A DNA stretch of 64,000 bases from Candidatus Blautia excrementipullorum (GTDB taxonomy: Bacteria > Bacillota > Clostridia > Lachnospirales > Lachnospiraceae): assembly GCA_019118645.1 (NCBI GenBank), contig DWYN01000110.1, forward strand, positions 1 to 64,000, in the 5' to 3' direction. The stretch's first letter is position 1; each line of letters opens with the position of its first letter. A model generated the notes under the pieces. It ran no database searches, had not been told where the DNA came from, and worked only from the letters and a program-made list of their open reading frames with translations. Both the position numbers and the translations under genes were made by a program. This document shows positions 8,422 to 18,209 of the stretch, one piece after another.

Positions 8422-10053
8422 ATGCAGTGTTTCCAGGGTAAATCCGTATATAAAGGAATTGTTCTGGGATCGGTAGTTGTTCTGCGCAAGAACGATTATC
8501 AGGTAAAAAGGACAAAAACAGAGGATCCGGAAGCAGAGATCGGGCGTGTGCAGAAAGCTATTGATAATTCAAAGGAGCAGCTGCAGAAACTGTACGACAA
8601 AGCTCTGAAGGAAGTGGGAGAGGCAAGTGCGGCGATCTTCGAGGTGCATCAGATGATGCTGGAAGACGACGATTATCTGGACGCAATCCAGAATATGATC
8701 CGTACAGAAATGATCAATGCGGAATACGCAGTTGCTGTAACCGGAGACAATTTTTCTGAAATGTTCGCATCTATGGATGACGATTATATGAAGGCCCGGG
8801 CAGCAGACATTAAGGATATTTCCGAGCGTATTGTCCGCAATCTGAGCGGACAGGGAGATACGGACTTAAGCTCTATTGAACCGTCTGTGATTGTGGCAGA
8901 TGATCTGACCCCCAGTGAGACTGTACAGATGGATAAAAACAAAATTCTTGCGTTTGTGACGGTTCATGGCTCTACCAATTCCCATACGGCGATTCTTGCC
9001 CGTATGATGAATATTCCGGCGCTGATCGGCGTACCTCTTGATCTGGATAAAGTGGAAAATGGAATGAAGGCAGTGGTGGACGGTTTCCAGGGGAAAGTGA
9101 TTTTTGAGCCGGATGAAGAGACACAGGAAAATACTCTGAAGAGAATGCATGAGGAAGAGGAAAAGCTGAAACTTCTTCAGGAGCTGAAGGGAAAAGAAAA
9201 CGTTACTCTTGACGGACGCAAGATTAACATTTATGCCAACATCGGAAGCGTCAGCGATATCGGCTATGTTCTGGAAAATGATGCCGGAGGAATCGGTCTT
9301 TTCCGCAGTGAGTTTTTGTATCTGGGCAGAGATGACTTCCCGACAGAGGAGGAACAGTTCCAGGCATACCGCCAGGCGGTTCAGATGATGGCGGGCAAGA
9401 AAGTTATCATTCGTACACTGGATATTGGCGCGGATAAGCAGGTGGATTATTTTAATCTCGGAAAAGAGGACAACCCTGCTCTTGGCTACAGGGCGATCCG
9501 TATTTGCCTGAAGCAGCCGGATATCTTTAAGACACAGCTTCGCGCTCTTCTGCGGGCTGCTGTTTATGGAAATCTCTCCATCATGTATCCGATGATCACC
9601 TCTGTGGAAGAAGTGAAACAGATTTACGCCATTGTAGATGAAGTGGAAGCAGAGCTGAAAGAACAGGAGATTCAGTACAGAATTCCGGAACAGGGAATCA
9701 TGATCGAAACTCCGGCTTCGGTTATGATCAGTGACCGCCTTGCGGAAGTTGTGGATTTCTTCAGTATCGGAACAAATGATCTGACACAGTATACGCTGGC
9801 AATTGACAGGCAGAATGAGAAACTGGATGATTTCTATAATCCGCACCATGAGGCGATTCTGCGAATGATCCAGATGGTAACGGACAATGCGCATAAACAC
9901 GGCAAATGGGCTGGTATCTGTGGCGAGCTTGGCGCGGACACAGAGCTCACAGAACAGTTTGTCCGCATGGGACTTGACGAGCTTTCCGTAGCGCCTTCTA
10001 TGATTTTGAAGCTGCGCAAGATTGTACGTGAAATGAAGGCGGAAGAGGAGTAA
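8422..10053 (+). CDS. ptsI: Phosphoenolpyruvate-protein phosphotransferase EI
   Basis: GSTNSHTAILARMMNIPALIG active-site region; FFSIGTNDLTQYTLAIDR. Confidence 0.96.
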   Translation: MQCFQGKSVYKGIVLGSVVVLRKNDYQVKRTKTEDPEAEIGRVQKAIDNSKEQLQKLYDKALKEVGEASAAIFEVHQMMLEDDDYLDAIQNMIRTEMINAEYAVAVTGDNFSEMFASMDDDYMKARAADIKDISERIVRNLSGQGDTDLSSIEPSVIVADDLTPSETVQMDKNKILAFVTVHGSTNSHTAILARMMNIPALIGVPLDLDKVENGMKAVVDGFQGKVIFEPDEETQENTLKRMHEEEEKLKLLQELKGKENVTLDGRKINIYANIGSVSDIGYVLENDAGGIGLFRSEFLYLGRDDFPTEEEQFQAYRQAVQMMAGKKVIIRTLDIGADKQVDYFNLGKEDNPALGYRAIRICLKQPDIFKTQLRALLRAAVYGNLSIMYPMITSVEEVKQIYAIVDEVEAELKEQEIQYRIPEQGIMIETPASVMISDRLAEVVDFFSIGTNDLTQYTLAIDRQNEKLDDFYNPHHEAILRMIQMVTDNAHKHGKWAGICGELGADTELTEQFVRMGLDELSVAPSMILKLRKIVREMKAEEE

Positions 10054-10120
10054 AGCAAAAGAATCGGGGCATTGTTCTGCGGAAAGAGCAGATATAGAAC
10101 TAAAAGAATCGGAAACAGAA

Positions 10121-10184
10121 AAAGAATCCTGCAGGGAAGAAAGATTGTTGCGAAATACTTTCTTTCCCTGCAGGATTCTTTTTT
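10121..10184 (+). terminator. Intrinsic terminator after ptsI, possibly bidirectional
   Basis: AAAGAATCCTGCAGGGAAGAAAG ... CTTTCTTTCCCTGCAGGATTCTTTTTT. Confidence 0.85.
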
Positions 10185-10266
10185 ATGGTCTCACCGGAGA
10201 CTGCGGCAGCCCGCCCGCGATTTAGGAGCTGAGGAAAACGATCCCTGCTGCCGGAAAAGGATGGGC

Positions 10267-11694
10267 TTAATTTTCATCTACATAAGCAGACGGCGCCGGC
10301 TTTACGCCGCGTCCCCATTCAATAAAGTTCACAATAAAGAACACAACAACGCTGACCGCGCAGCCGAATACTACCGGCAGAATTCCGAATTTGAATCCTC
10401 CGCCGCTTATGAACTGCCAGAAGCAGAAGCCGATGGTGCCTCCGATCAGGGAAATGATTCCGGAATTTCGGGTGGCCCTGGGAACGATCAGTCCCAGACC
10501 ATAGGCTGCGAACGGACCGGCACAGCGGATGCCGAAAGCGAAAGTGTTCATGGTTACGATAGGAACACCTGCCATGGAAATCAGCATCGCGATAACCGCA
10601 GATACAACATTGCAGGCTCTGGTATATGTGATTATCTGCTTGTCGCCGAGCTTCTTTCCGCCGTACTTCAGATACAGGTCATTCATTATCATTGTGGACA
10701 TGCACAGAAGGTTGGAATCAGCAGAGGACATTGTCGCGCAGATAATTGCCGCGGAAATAATTCCTACTACAAACCCCGGGGCATGAGCGGAGGTAACTGC
10801 CATCATAGCGTTGGCACCGCCGTTTTCCAGATCCGGCATGGTTGCCAGTGCGGCAAGACCAAGCAGAGTAGGGAAGATGGACATTGCAGCCATAAGAACT
10901 GCAGAAAGCCATGCTGCCTGTTTAGCGGTTTTTTCATCTTTTGCAGTCTCAAAACGGGATACCATCTCAGGACCGGCAAGGAAGGTACAGAAATAATTGA
11001 ATATGTAGCCGATAATCGTTACCCAGCCGATTTTTGTAAAGCTGAGCTGTACCGGCGGAAGGGCTGCTGAAATTGCGTCCCATCCTCCGCAGCCGTTGAT
11101 GACAATAGGAGTTGCAACGGCCAGACCTACCAGAATAATAGCAAACTGAACCAAATCGGAAATCTGATCCGCGATCATACCGCCGAAGGTGGTATAAATA
11201 ATAACTACGGCTCCTGCAATCACAAGCGCCACGTTTGTCGGGATTCCGGTCAGACTTGCCACTACGGTGCCGGATGCAGCGATCTGAGAGGAAGTCAGAC
11301 AGAAAAGAGACAGAACGCTTAAAACAGCGGTCAGTGTACTAGATACATGACCGAACCGGCGTCCGACAACTTCCGGGATTGTTACCGCCATGGTCTTCCG
11401 GATCTTTGGTGCAAAGTAGGCAAGGGGGATCATTGCGATGGAAGCCGCAAGGACATACCAGATTGCACTCATTCCCCATTCGCTGAAAGCCTTCTGGGCA
11501 AGTCCGGTAGTGGAACCGCCTCCGATATTATTGGCGGAGAGAGAAAATGCAACCATGAAAAGCCCCATACGGCGGCCTGCAAGCATATAGTCGCTGCTGT
11601 CTTTGATCTGAAGCTTGCCTACAATGAAGCCTACCAGCAGCATACATACCAGGTATGCGACTACGATGATTAGAGCTTGGGTTTGTAATACCAT
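10267..11694 (-). CDS. Sodium:solute symporter family protein
   Basis: 475 aa polytopic; SSF features ADQISDLVQFAIILVG, SSADSNLLCMSTMIMNDLY. Confidence 0.88.
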   Translation of the reverse strand: MVLQTQALIIVVAYLVCMLLVGFIVGKLQIKDSSDYMLAGRRMGLFMVAFSLSANNIGGGSTTGLAQKAFSEWGMSAIWYVLAASIAMIPLAYFAPKIRKTMAVTIPEVVGRRFGHVSSTLTAVLSVLSLFCLTSSQIAASGTVVASLTGIPTNVALVIAGAVVIIYTTFGGMIADQISDLVQFAIILVGLAVATPIVINGCGGWDAISAALPPVQLSFTKIGWVTIIGYIFNYFCTFLAGPEMVSRFETAKDEKTAKQAAWLSAVLMAAMSIFPTLLGLAALATMPDLENGGANAMMAVTSAHAPGFVVGIISAAIICATMSSADSNLLCMSTMIMNDLYLKYGGKKLGDKQIITYTRACNVVSAVIAMLISMAGVPIVTMNTFAFGIRCAGPFAAYGLGLIVPRATRNSGIISLIGGTIGFCFWQFISGGGFKFGILPVVFGCAVSVVVFFIVNFIEWGRGVKPAPSAYVDEN

Positions 11695-12023
11695 AAACCA
11701 GTCCTCCTTTAATTATAAAAATATTGTAAAAAATATAAAGAAATTATAACCTATTTCTCGATAAATGTAAATTATTTTTTGGTATAAAAAATAATTTTTT
11801 GAATTAAGAAAATATAATATTTGAACAAAATGAATTCAGTGTAATAATCAGATAATTTTGGCTGAATATATAGGAGAGAAAGAAGGAGGACGATTCCATA
11901 CCGGGAGAGAAAGATTCGATGGGGCAGCGCTGATTTTTCCCCGGCTTCAGGCATAATTTAGAAAGACCGCAGATTTTCGCCGCAATGGGCAAAAGAACCG
12001 CGGCGAAACATAGGAGAGAGAAT

Positions 12024-13775
12024 ATGGAAGATCAGAAAATGGATAATCTTTTAAATCTGGCGCTGGACTCCACGGAGCAGGAGCGGCGGAAATCCGGAAA
12101 TCTGAATGTGGGTTATACGGAAGAGACCGGAATGTGGGATGTAGTAGTGAAATACAGTGGGAATACCGATGAACTGAGCGGGCCGGGAATCCGGATCGTC
12201 CCTCTGCTGGGCGGATATGCAGTTGTGACACTGCCGGAAGAACAGCTGGAGAGTTTTTCTTCCAGACCGCAGATAGAATTTATGGAGATGCCCAAGAGGC
12301 TTTACTTCCAGGTGAATCAGGGAGCGGAAGCCAGCTGTATCCGGTCTGTGCAGAGAGAACCAGGTGGGGAGCAGGGACTCAGCGGCAGAGGCGTGCTGAT
12401 TGGAATTGTAGATTCCGGGGCGGATTACCGGCATCCGGATTTCTGCAGGGAAGACGGAACAAGCCGGATTCTGAAGCTGTGGGATCAAAGTGCCTCCGGG
12501 GATACGGGAAAGCCTCCGGAAGGATATTTTCTGGGGACAGAATATGGAAAAGAGGAGATAGACAGGGCGCTGGCCCTGCCGGAGAATGAGGGGAGACTGC
12601 TTGTTCCCCAGCAGGATCTCAGCGGACATGGGACGTCTGTTCTGGGAATTGCCGCCGGAAATGGAAGAGCATCCGGCGGAATTTACCGGGGAGCGGCTTA
12701 TGACAGTGACATTATTGCGGTAAAGCTGGGGATGCCAAGGGAAAATTCTTTCCCGAGGACAACGGAGCTGATGCAGGGGATTGACTATCTGGTACGGCAG
12801 GCACTTGCACTTCGAATGCCTATGGCGATTAATCTTAGCTTCGGGAATAATTATGGCTCTCACAGAGGCGATTCTCTTCTGGAAACCTATATGAGCAATG
12901 CGGCAAATGTGGGGAGAACGGTGATCTGTGTGGGAACCGGAAATAACGGAAATGATAATCTTCACACTTCCGGTCAGGTGAGAGCTGCTGAGGTTAAGGA
13001 AATTGAATTTGGGGTAAGCGCTTATGAACCGGTTTTGAATGTACAGCTCTGGAAAGCTTATTCAGATGAGATGGAAATTTATATAGAAGCGCCTTCCGGA
13101 CAGACGGCGGGCCCGCTTTCAGAGCAGCTGGGGACACAGAGATATCTCATGGGGAATACCGAGGTTTTGATTTATTATGGAAAGCCGGCCCCGTTTCAGG
13201 TAACACAGGAAATTTACTTTGATTTTATTCCCCGCGGGATGTACATTGACAGCGGAGTATGGAAAATACGCCTCAGAGGAAGACGGGTGAAGACAGGAGG
13301 ATTCTATCTGTGGCTGCCGGGAGGGATGACGCTGAATCCGGGAACAGGCTTCTATTACCCGAAAGCAGAAGAAACCCTGACCATTCCTTCCGCCGCTGAA
13401 AAGGTTATCACAGTAGGCGCATATGATTCCCGGCTGAACGCCTTTGCGGATTTCTCAGGAAGAGGAGGCGGAGACCTGTTTTACCCCAAACCGGATTTTG
13501 CCGCGCCGGGAGTAAACATTACTGCTCCTGTTCCCGGGGGCGGATATGGAAGTGTCACAGGGACTTCCTTTGCTGTGCCCTTTGCTGCGGGCGCTGCAGC
13601 GCTTCTTATGGAGTGGGGAATTGTCAGAGGGAATGATCCGTTCCTCTGGGGGGAGAAAGTGAAGGCGTATTTAAGACGGGGCGCTCAGCCTTTGCGTGGA
13701 TTTGAGGTTTATCCCAATCCGGAGATTGGGTATGGAGTGCTGTGCCTGAGAAATAGTATACCGGAATCAAGATGA
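12024..13775 (+). CDS. S8 family (subtilisin-like) serine peptidase, Csp-like
   Basis: Catalytic motifs GIVDSGADYRHPDF (Asp), GHGTSVLGIAAGNG (His), GTSFAVPFAAGAAALL (Ser); RBS aggagag before ATG 12024. Confidence 0.9.
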   Translation: MEDQKMDNLLNLALDSTEQERRKSGNLNVGYTEETGMWDVVVKYSGNTDELSGPGIRIVPLLGGYAVVTLPEEQLESFSSRPQIEFMEMPKRLYFQVNQGAEASCIRSVQREPGGEQGLSGRGVLIGIVDSGADYRHPDFCREDGTSRILKLWDQSASGDTGKPPEGYFLGTEYGKEEIDRALALPENEGRLLVPQQDLSGHGTSVLGIAAGNGRASGGIYRGAAYDSDIIAVKLGMPRENSFPRTTELMQGIDYLVRQALALRMPMAINLSFGNNYGSHRGDSLLETYMSNAANVGRTVICVGTGNNGNDNLHTSGQVRAAEVKEIEFGVSAYEPVLNVQLWKAYSDEMEIYIEAPSGQTAGPLSEQLGTQRYLMGNTEVLIYYGKPAPFQVTQEIYFDFIPRGMYIDSGVWKIRLRGRRVKTGGFYLWLPGGMTLNPGTGFYYPKAEETLTIPSAAEKVITVGAYDSRLNAFADFSGRGGGDLFYPKPDFAAPGVNITAPVPGGGYGSVTGTSFAVPFAAGAAALLMEWGIVRGNDPFLWGEKVKAYLRRGAQPLRGFEVYPNPEIGYGVLCLRNSIPESR

Positions 13776-13920
13776 ATATTTCGGCGCCGGAGCGTGTATG
13801 CGGATATATTTGTGAAAAAAGAACGAACTTTCGTCTCCCATTCTTGTTTTTCGAAAGAGAGCGTGATACTCTTTTTTAAGAGAATATTAACAAATTTATA
13901 AAATATTATTACAAAAGAGA

Positions 13921-14952
13921 ATGGGGGAAAGCAACTGGATGATTATAAAGGATTCAGATAATAATGTACATCGATACAGCAGCAAGGCAAACTGGAAATC
14001 AAAACGCAGAAATGAAATTCTGAGACAGATTTTTCCTGTGGCGGCAGTGGTGCTGGTGGCTGTGATTATGATATTCCTTTCGCTTTTGCAGAGGGAAGCT
14101 GAGAAAGAGGCTGCCGCAGAAATTTCTGAAACAGCGGAGGATTCCGCTGCCGTGCAGGAAGAAGAGACTGTGGTGGAGGAGCCTTTTATCAATATTCTTG
14201 ATAAAAATAATTATGAACTGACAGTTACATGGGACGGTGCTGTAAAAAAAGATACGATGGAAGGAATCCAGACCGGACTGAAACAGGAAATTGACTCCCT
14301 GAAAGGGGAGGGATATTCGGCGGCCTTTCTTCTGTATGACCTGAATTCAGGAGGAGGAATCAGTTACCATCCTGACACAGAATATTACAGCGCCAGCGCC
14401 ATCAAGGCTCCTTATGTGGCGTGGATGGTACAGACGTATCCGGAGACGGCGGAAGAATTTTATCCGGAAATAGAGAGCGCTATTATGTGGTCCAGCAATG
14501 AGGACTATTTTGTGCTGATTAACAATTTCGGGAAATCCGGTTTTAATGAATGGGCGTCCCAGACGGTAAATACGGAGGTTGAGCTGTCCGACGGATCCTT
14601 CGGTCCGGTTACCTGCAGAGATTTTGCCCGTCTGTGGATAAATATTTATGATTATTTCACATCGGGAAGTGAAACGGCTGAAAAGATTCGGAATCTGTAC
14701 TGTGGAACAGATGAATCCGCTATTTATGAGACATTAGGCGAAAAATATATGGTGTATTCCAAAGCCGGATGGTCATTTGAGGGAGAGGATTCTTATTATA
14801 CGGTGCAGAATGACGCTGGAATTGTGATGAAAGGAACTGATCCGTACATTCTGGTTATCCTGACGGATGCATATGAACGCCTTGACCTTCTGGATTCTGT
14901 AGTGGAGGAGATGGATCTGGCACATACCGAACTGCTCGCTCAGGAAAGCTGA
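13921..14952 (+). CDS. Membrane-anchored serine hydrolase, class A beta-lactamase-like fold
   Basis: TM anchor near N-terminus; SxxK-type SASAIKAPY motif; start may be 13939. Confidence 0.75.
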   Translation: MGESNWMIIKDSDNNVHRYSSKANWKSKRRNEILRQIFPVAAVVLVAVIMIFLSLLQREAEKEAAAEISETAEDSAAVQEEETVVEEPFINILDKNNYELTVTWDGAVKKDTMEGIQTGLKQEIDSLKGEGYSAAFLLYDLNSGGGISYHPDTEYYSASAIKAPYVAWMVQTYPETAEEFYPEIESAIMWSSNEDYFVLINNFGKSGFNEWASQTVNTEVELSDGSFGPVTCRDFARLWINIYDYFTSGSETAEKIRNLYCGTDESAIYETLGEKYMVYSKAGWSFEGEDSYYTVQNDAGIVMKGTDPYILVILTDAYERLDLLDSVVEEMDLAHTELLAQES

Positions 14953-15148
14953 AATAAAGAAAGCCATGGAAAGATTTCCCGGCAAACTGTCGCTTTTTTG
15001 CGGAAAAAAAGCCTACAGTTTTCGGATTAAAAAGAAACGGAGTTTGGACTAAAATAAAATCACAGCAGAAAACTTTTGCATGAGTTGGCTTTCAGAGGGG
15101 ATAGAAAGCGAAAACTACAGAAAAATATTTATTTAGGGAGGTTATATC

Positions 15149-15364
15149 ATGGCATTATCACTGGACAGCAAAATCAAAGACATTTTACGGTCGCCGGAAG
15201 GAAAGGCAGTTATGGAGAAATATGCGCCGGGCTCTACAAGCAATCCTTCAATGAAACTGGTAGGAGCAATGACATACAGAAAACTTCTGTCATATCCGGA
15301 ATCTGCGGAGGTGGCAAAATTTGCAGATCAGATAGATGAAGATCTGAAAAAGTGTTCCAGGTAG
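15149..15364 (+). CDS. Small conserved protein (71 aa) with a PEGKAVMEKYAPG-type motif
   Basis: RBS gggaggttatatc; terminator follows immediately. Confidence 0.65.
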   Translation: MALSLDSKIKDILRSPEGKAVMEKYAPGSTSNPSMKLVGAMTYRKLLSYPESAEVAKFADQIDEDLKKCSR

Positions 15365-15374
15365 ATGAAAAAAG

Positions 15375-15424
15375 AAACTGCGGCAGACTGCGGATATCAG
15401 CATCCGCGGTCTGCCGCAGTTTTC
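15375..15424 (+). terminator. Intrinsic terminator
   Basis: AAACTGCGGCAGACTGCGG ... CCGCGGTCTGCCGCAGTTTTC; may serve both convergent genes. Confidence 0.85.
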
Positions 15425-15444
15425 TGAATCAGGGAAAATACTTT

Positions 15445-16986
15445 TTATTTTCCGGACCCCTTCAAAATTTCTCTGAGTTCCAGAGCTTTTATGATGATCT
15501 GCAGATGAAGCCGTTCATTATAATCCTTCAGGTCGATCCCAAGTTCCCGCTCAATTCTGTTGATTCTGTCTACCAGCGTGCTTCTGTGAATGTACAGAAT
15601 TTCTGCCGTGCTGGTATAATTCATATTTTCTTCCAAAAATACTTTTAAAGTTTCAAAGTAACTTACCGGAGAGTGTTTATCGTGCCGGAACAGATTTTTC
15701 AGACCAGTGGAATAAAACATTTCCACAGGCATTCCTCCGGTAGAATTTGTAATCATTTCCATTAATACAAAGCTTGAAAAATAGAACCGGGAAGCGGAAT
15801 CTGTGGTAAGCTGGCCGTTTTCCAGGGCAATTTCCGCCTGGAGATAATGCATTCTGGCGTCATACAGATTGGAAAAGTCATTGCTGATTCCGGCGTAAAG
15901 CTTCAGGGATTTCAGCATGGGATCCAGCCGTGCATTCAGGTTTCCCTGATATTTTCCGTCTTTGTCATAAAGGGGCTTCAGGTCGATGAAAGCGGCTACG
16001 GACTGGTTGTGGGGAAATGCGGCGCATCCTGGGAAATTCTTTTCAAATAGGCTGCAGATATAGCTAACGGGAATTTGAGAATATCTGCTGATAATATGGG
16101 CGCTGACGCAGACATACCGCGTCTTCATCTGCACAGCCTGAAGCACTGATTTGTGAATAGGACGTATAGGTCGTTCTTCAATAATCTCTCTCAGAATCTG
16201 CCGGATTGTGTTCCGCTCATTGGAGAGAAGGGACGGATTGCGCTCCAGGGATTTTTCCAGAATAGAGCCAAGATAGCCGGCAAGAGCAGCGTCGCCGTCG
16301 TGAAAAGGCCGCCCCTCTTCGGACATAAAAAAACAGCCTGCATACTGTCCGGCTTTGTCAAAAAGATTTACAGCCAGGGAAAACTCTTTTCCGACGTCAA
16401 GAAGCATGGGCTCGTGAATATCCATGGACATCTCTCCATAGGTGAGAAATTCCGCCAGATCTGACTGAGCCAGAGAGTCGCCGGTATTTCCGGATTTCCG
16501 GGTTTGTCCGGAAGGATTCCTGTGTCCTTCCGCCAGGATATGAAAACTGGAATCCAGCACGCAAATGGAATGATCCATATATGGAGCGCTGAGCTCGGCA
16601 ATTTTCTGAATATTAGCGTCCTGCTGGAATATCCCCAAAAGTTCTTCGTTCCATTGATCATAGAAATCAAAAATTTTCTGTACGCTGTGATAGACAGAGA
16701 AAAAATCTTTCCTTGCCAGTATAAGGATCAGGGTGATCCGGTCTGCATAATATTTCATCCGGACCGGTTCTCCGATACAGATCAGGACAGCTCCCTGCTC
16801 GAGCTGAGGCCTGGACGGGAGATGCTCTGCCGTGGCAAGATACAGATGGCCGGCCAGAAAACGGGAGTCGTCATCCATATGGAATTCAGGTCTGCCCAGA
16901 GTCAGCGAGGTTTCCCTTGTTCCGTGTATTTCAGCAGGATACTGCTTTTTTAGTTTCTCAAAAATGATATCTGCATTTAATTTCAT
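15445..16986 (-). CDS. PucR/CdaR family transcriptional regulator
   Basis: C-terminal HTH FLEENMNYTSTAEILYIHRSTLVDRINRIERELGIDLKDYNERLHL; divergent from the SDR operon. Confidence 0.85.
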   Translation of the reverse strand: MKLNADIIFEKLKKQYPAEIHGTRETSLTLGRPEFHMDDDSRFLAGHLYLATAEHLPSRPQLEQGAVLICIGEPVRMKYYADRITLILILARKDFFSVYHSVQKIFDFYDQWNEELLGIFQQDANIQKIAELSAPYMDHSICVLDSSFHILAEGHRNPSGQTRKSGNTGDSLAQSDLAEFLTYGEMSMDIHEPMLLDVGKEFSLAVNLFDKAGQYAGCFFMSEEGRPFHDGDAALAGYLGSILEKSLERNPSLLSNERNTIRQILREIIEERPIRPIHKSVLQAVQMKTRYVCVSAHIISRYSQIPVSYICSLFEKNFPGCAAFPHNQSVAAFIDLKPLYDKDGKYQGNLNARLDPMLKSLKLYAGISNDFSNLYDARMHYLQAEIALENGQLTTDSASRFYFSSFVLMEMITNSTGGMPVEMFYSTGLKNLFRHDKHSPVSYFETLKVFLEENMNYTSTAEILYIHRSTLVDRINRIERELGIDLKDYNERLHLQIIIKALELREILKGSGK

Positions 16987-17130
16987 AAACAGCAGCTCTC
17001 CTCTCTGCAGACAAGAACCGATATTTCATCGGTTTTTTTTAATTATAGTTTGAATTTTGATAGATTTCAATGGAAAAAACCACCCGTTATTTTGTAGGGA
17101 AAAAATAAAATATACCCTTTCTTCTGATTA

Positions 17131-17159
17131 TTTCGAAGTTAAAATACTTCTTCTATAAT
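17131..17159 (+). promoter_or_regulatory. Putative promoter of SDR/V4R-like/GcvT-like operon with internal dyad
   Basis: TTTCGA - 17 bp - TATAAT; dyad GAAGT-taaaat-ACTTC at 17135-17150. Confidence 0.5.
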
Positions 17160-17225
17160 GACAATATACAGTCCCCTCTGTAAGCAGCCGTACAAAAAAA
17201 GGATTGATGGAAAGGGGTTTTTACT

Positions 17226-18140
17226 ATGGCTTATGATGCGAACGAGGCAATGCGCCAGATGATGGCGGGATATATGAAACAGGCACGTCCTCTTCACGAC
17301 ATGCTTTTTGTGGAGGGCAAAACAGCCATTGTTACAGGAGGAACGTCCGGGCTGGGATTTAACATTGCGCTCAGACTTCTCCAGGGAGGCGCCAATGTGG
17401 TCGTTGCCTCCGGGTCCGAGAAGAAGGGGGAGACGGCAATCTCTCTGCTTCGCACGGAAGGTTACGGAGAGGACCGGGTAAGATACTGCAAAACAGATGT
17501 TTCTCGGGAAGAAGAGGTGATTCATCTGGTTGAGTTTACCGACAGAACCTTCGGATCTTTGGATATTCTGGTGAATTCTGTGGGAATTTGGAATTATGCG
17601 CATATTTATCATATGTCGAAGGAAGATTTTGATCACATTATGGAGGTGAACGTCACCGGACTGTTTCTGTGCATTAAGCATGTTTCCAGATACATGATCG
17701 ATCATAAGATCGCCGGAAAGATTACAGCTGTTTCTTCCAACTGTCCGTGGATGCCTTATCCGGTATTTGGAGGATATCCTCATTACGCAGCGTCCAAGGG
17801 AGCGGTGAACGCTCTGGTCGTGGAGGCGGCCAAGGAATTAAAACGGTACAATATTATGGTGAACGCCGTGGCGCCGGGCGGCATGGCCACCCCGGGAGCA
17901 ACCAGCAACCTGACTGCAAAGAATCTTACAGAAGAGCAGGCAGATGAGTTTTACGATGAACTGATGGTATGGTCCATCGACAGTACCCAGACGGTAGATT
18001 CCGTTGCAATTGTAGCCTATATGCTGTCCACCGCAGTGTCTGACGGAATAACAGGAGAAGTGGTAGTGGCTGATGCGGGAGCTTCCCACAATATCGTACA
18101 TCATCAGGTTGCAATCGAAGCCTATCCGCCGGAAGAATAA
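17226..18140 (+). CDS. SDR family NAD(P)-dependent oxidoreductase
   Basis: TGGTSGLGFNIALRLLQGG nucleotide-binding motif; YAASKGAV active site. Confidence 0.92.
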   Translation: MAYDANEAMRQMMAGYMKQARPLHDMLFVEGKTAIVTGGTSGLGFNIALRLLQGGANVVVASGSEKKGETAISLLRTEGYGEDRVRYCKTDVSREEEVIHLVEFTDRTFGSLDILVNSVGIWNYAHIYHMSKEDFDHIMEVNVTGLFLCIKHVSRYMIDHKIAGKITAVSSNCPWMPYPVFGGYPHYAASKGAVNALVVEAAKELKRYNIMVNAVAPGGMATPGATSNLTAKNLTEEQADEFYDELMVWSIDSTQTVDSVAIVAYMLSTAVSDGITGEVVVADAGASHNIVHHQVAIEAYPPEE

Positions 18141-18209
18141 ACAGAATCCGCTCAGGCAGAAGGAAATAAGACATTTCTGTCCGGGCAAATCGAAAGGAAT
18201 GAAAAAAGA

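Noticed and set aside
8866-9900. 344-aa antisense ORF opposite ptsI
   Set aside because: Lies entirely in an unambiguous ptsI coding region
10072-11070. 332-aa + strand ORF opposite the symporter
   Set aside because: Low-complexity Cys/His/Arg-rich shadow of the - strand SSF transporter; also runs through the ptsI terminator
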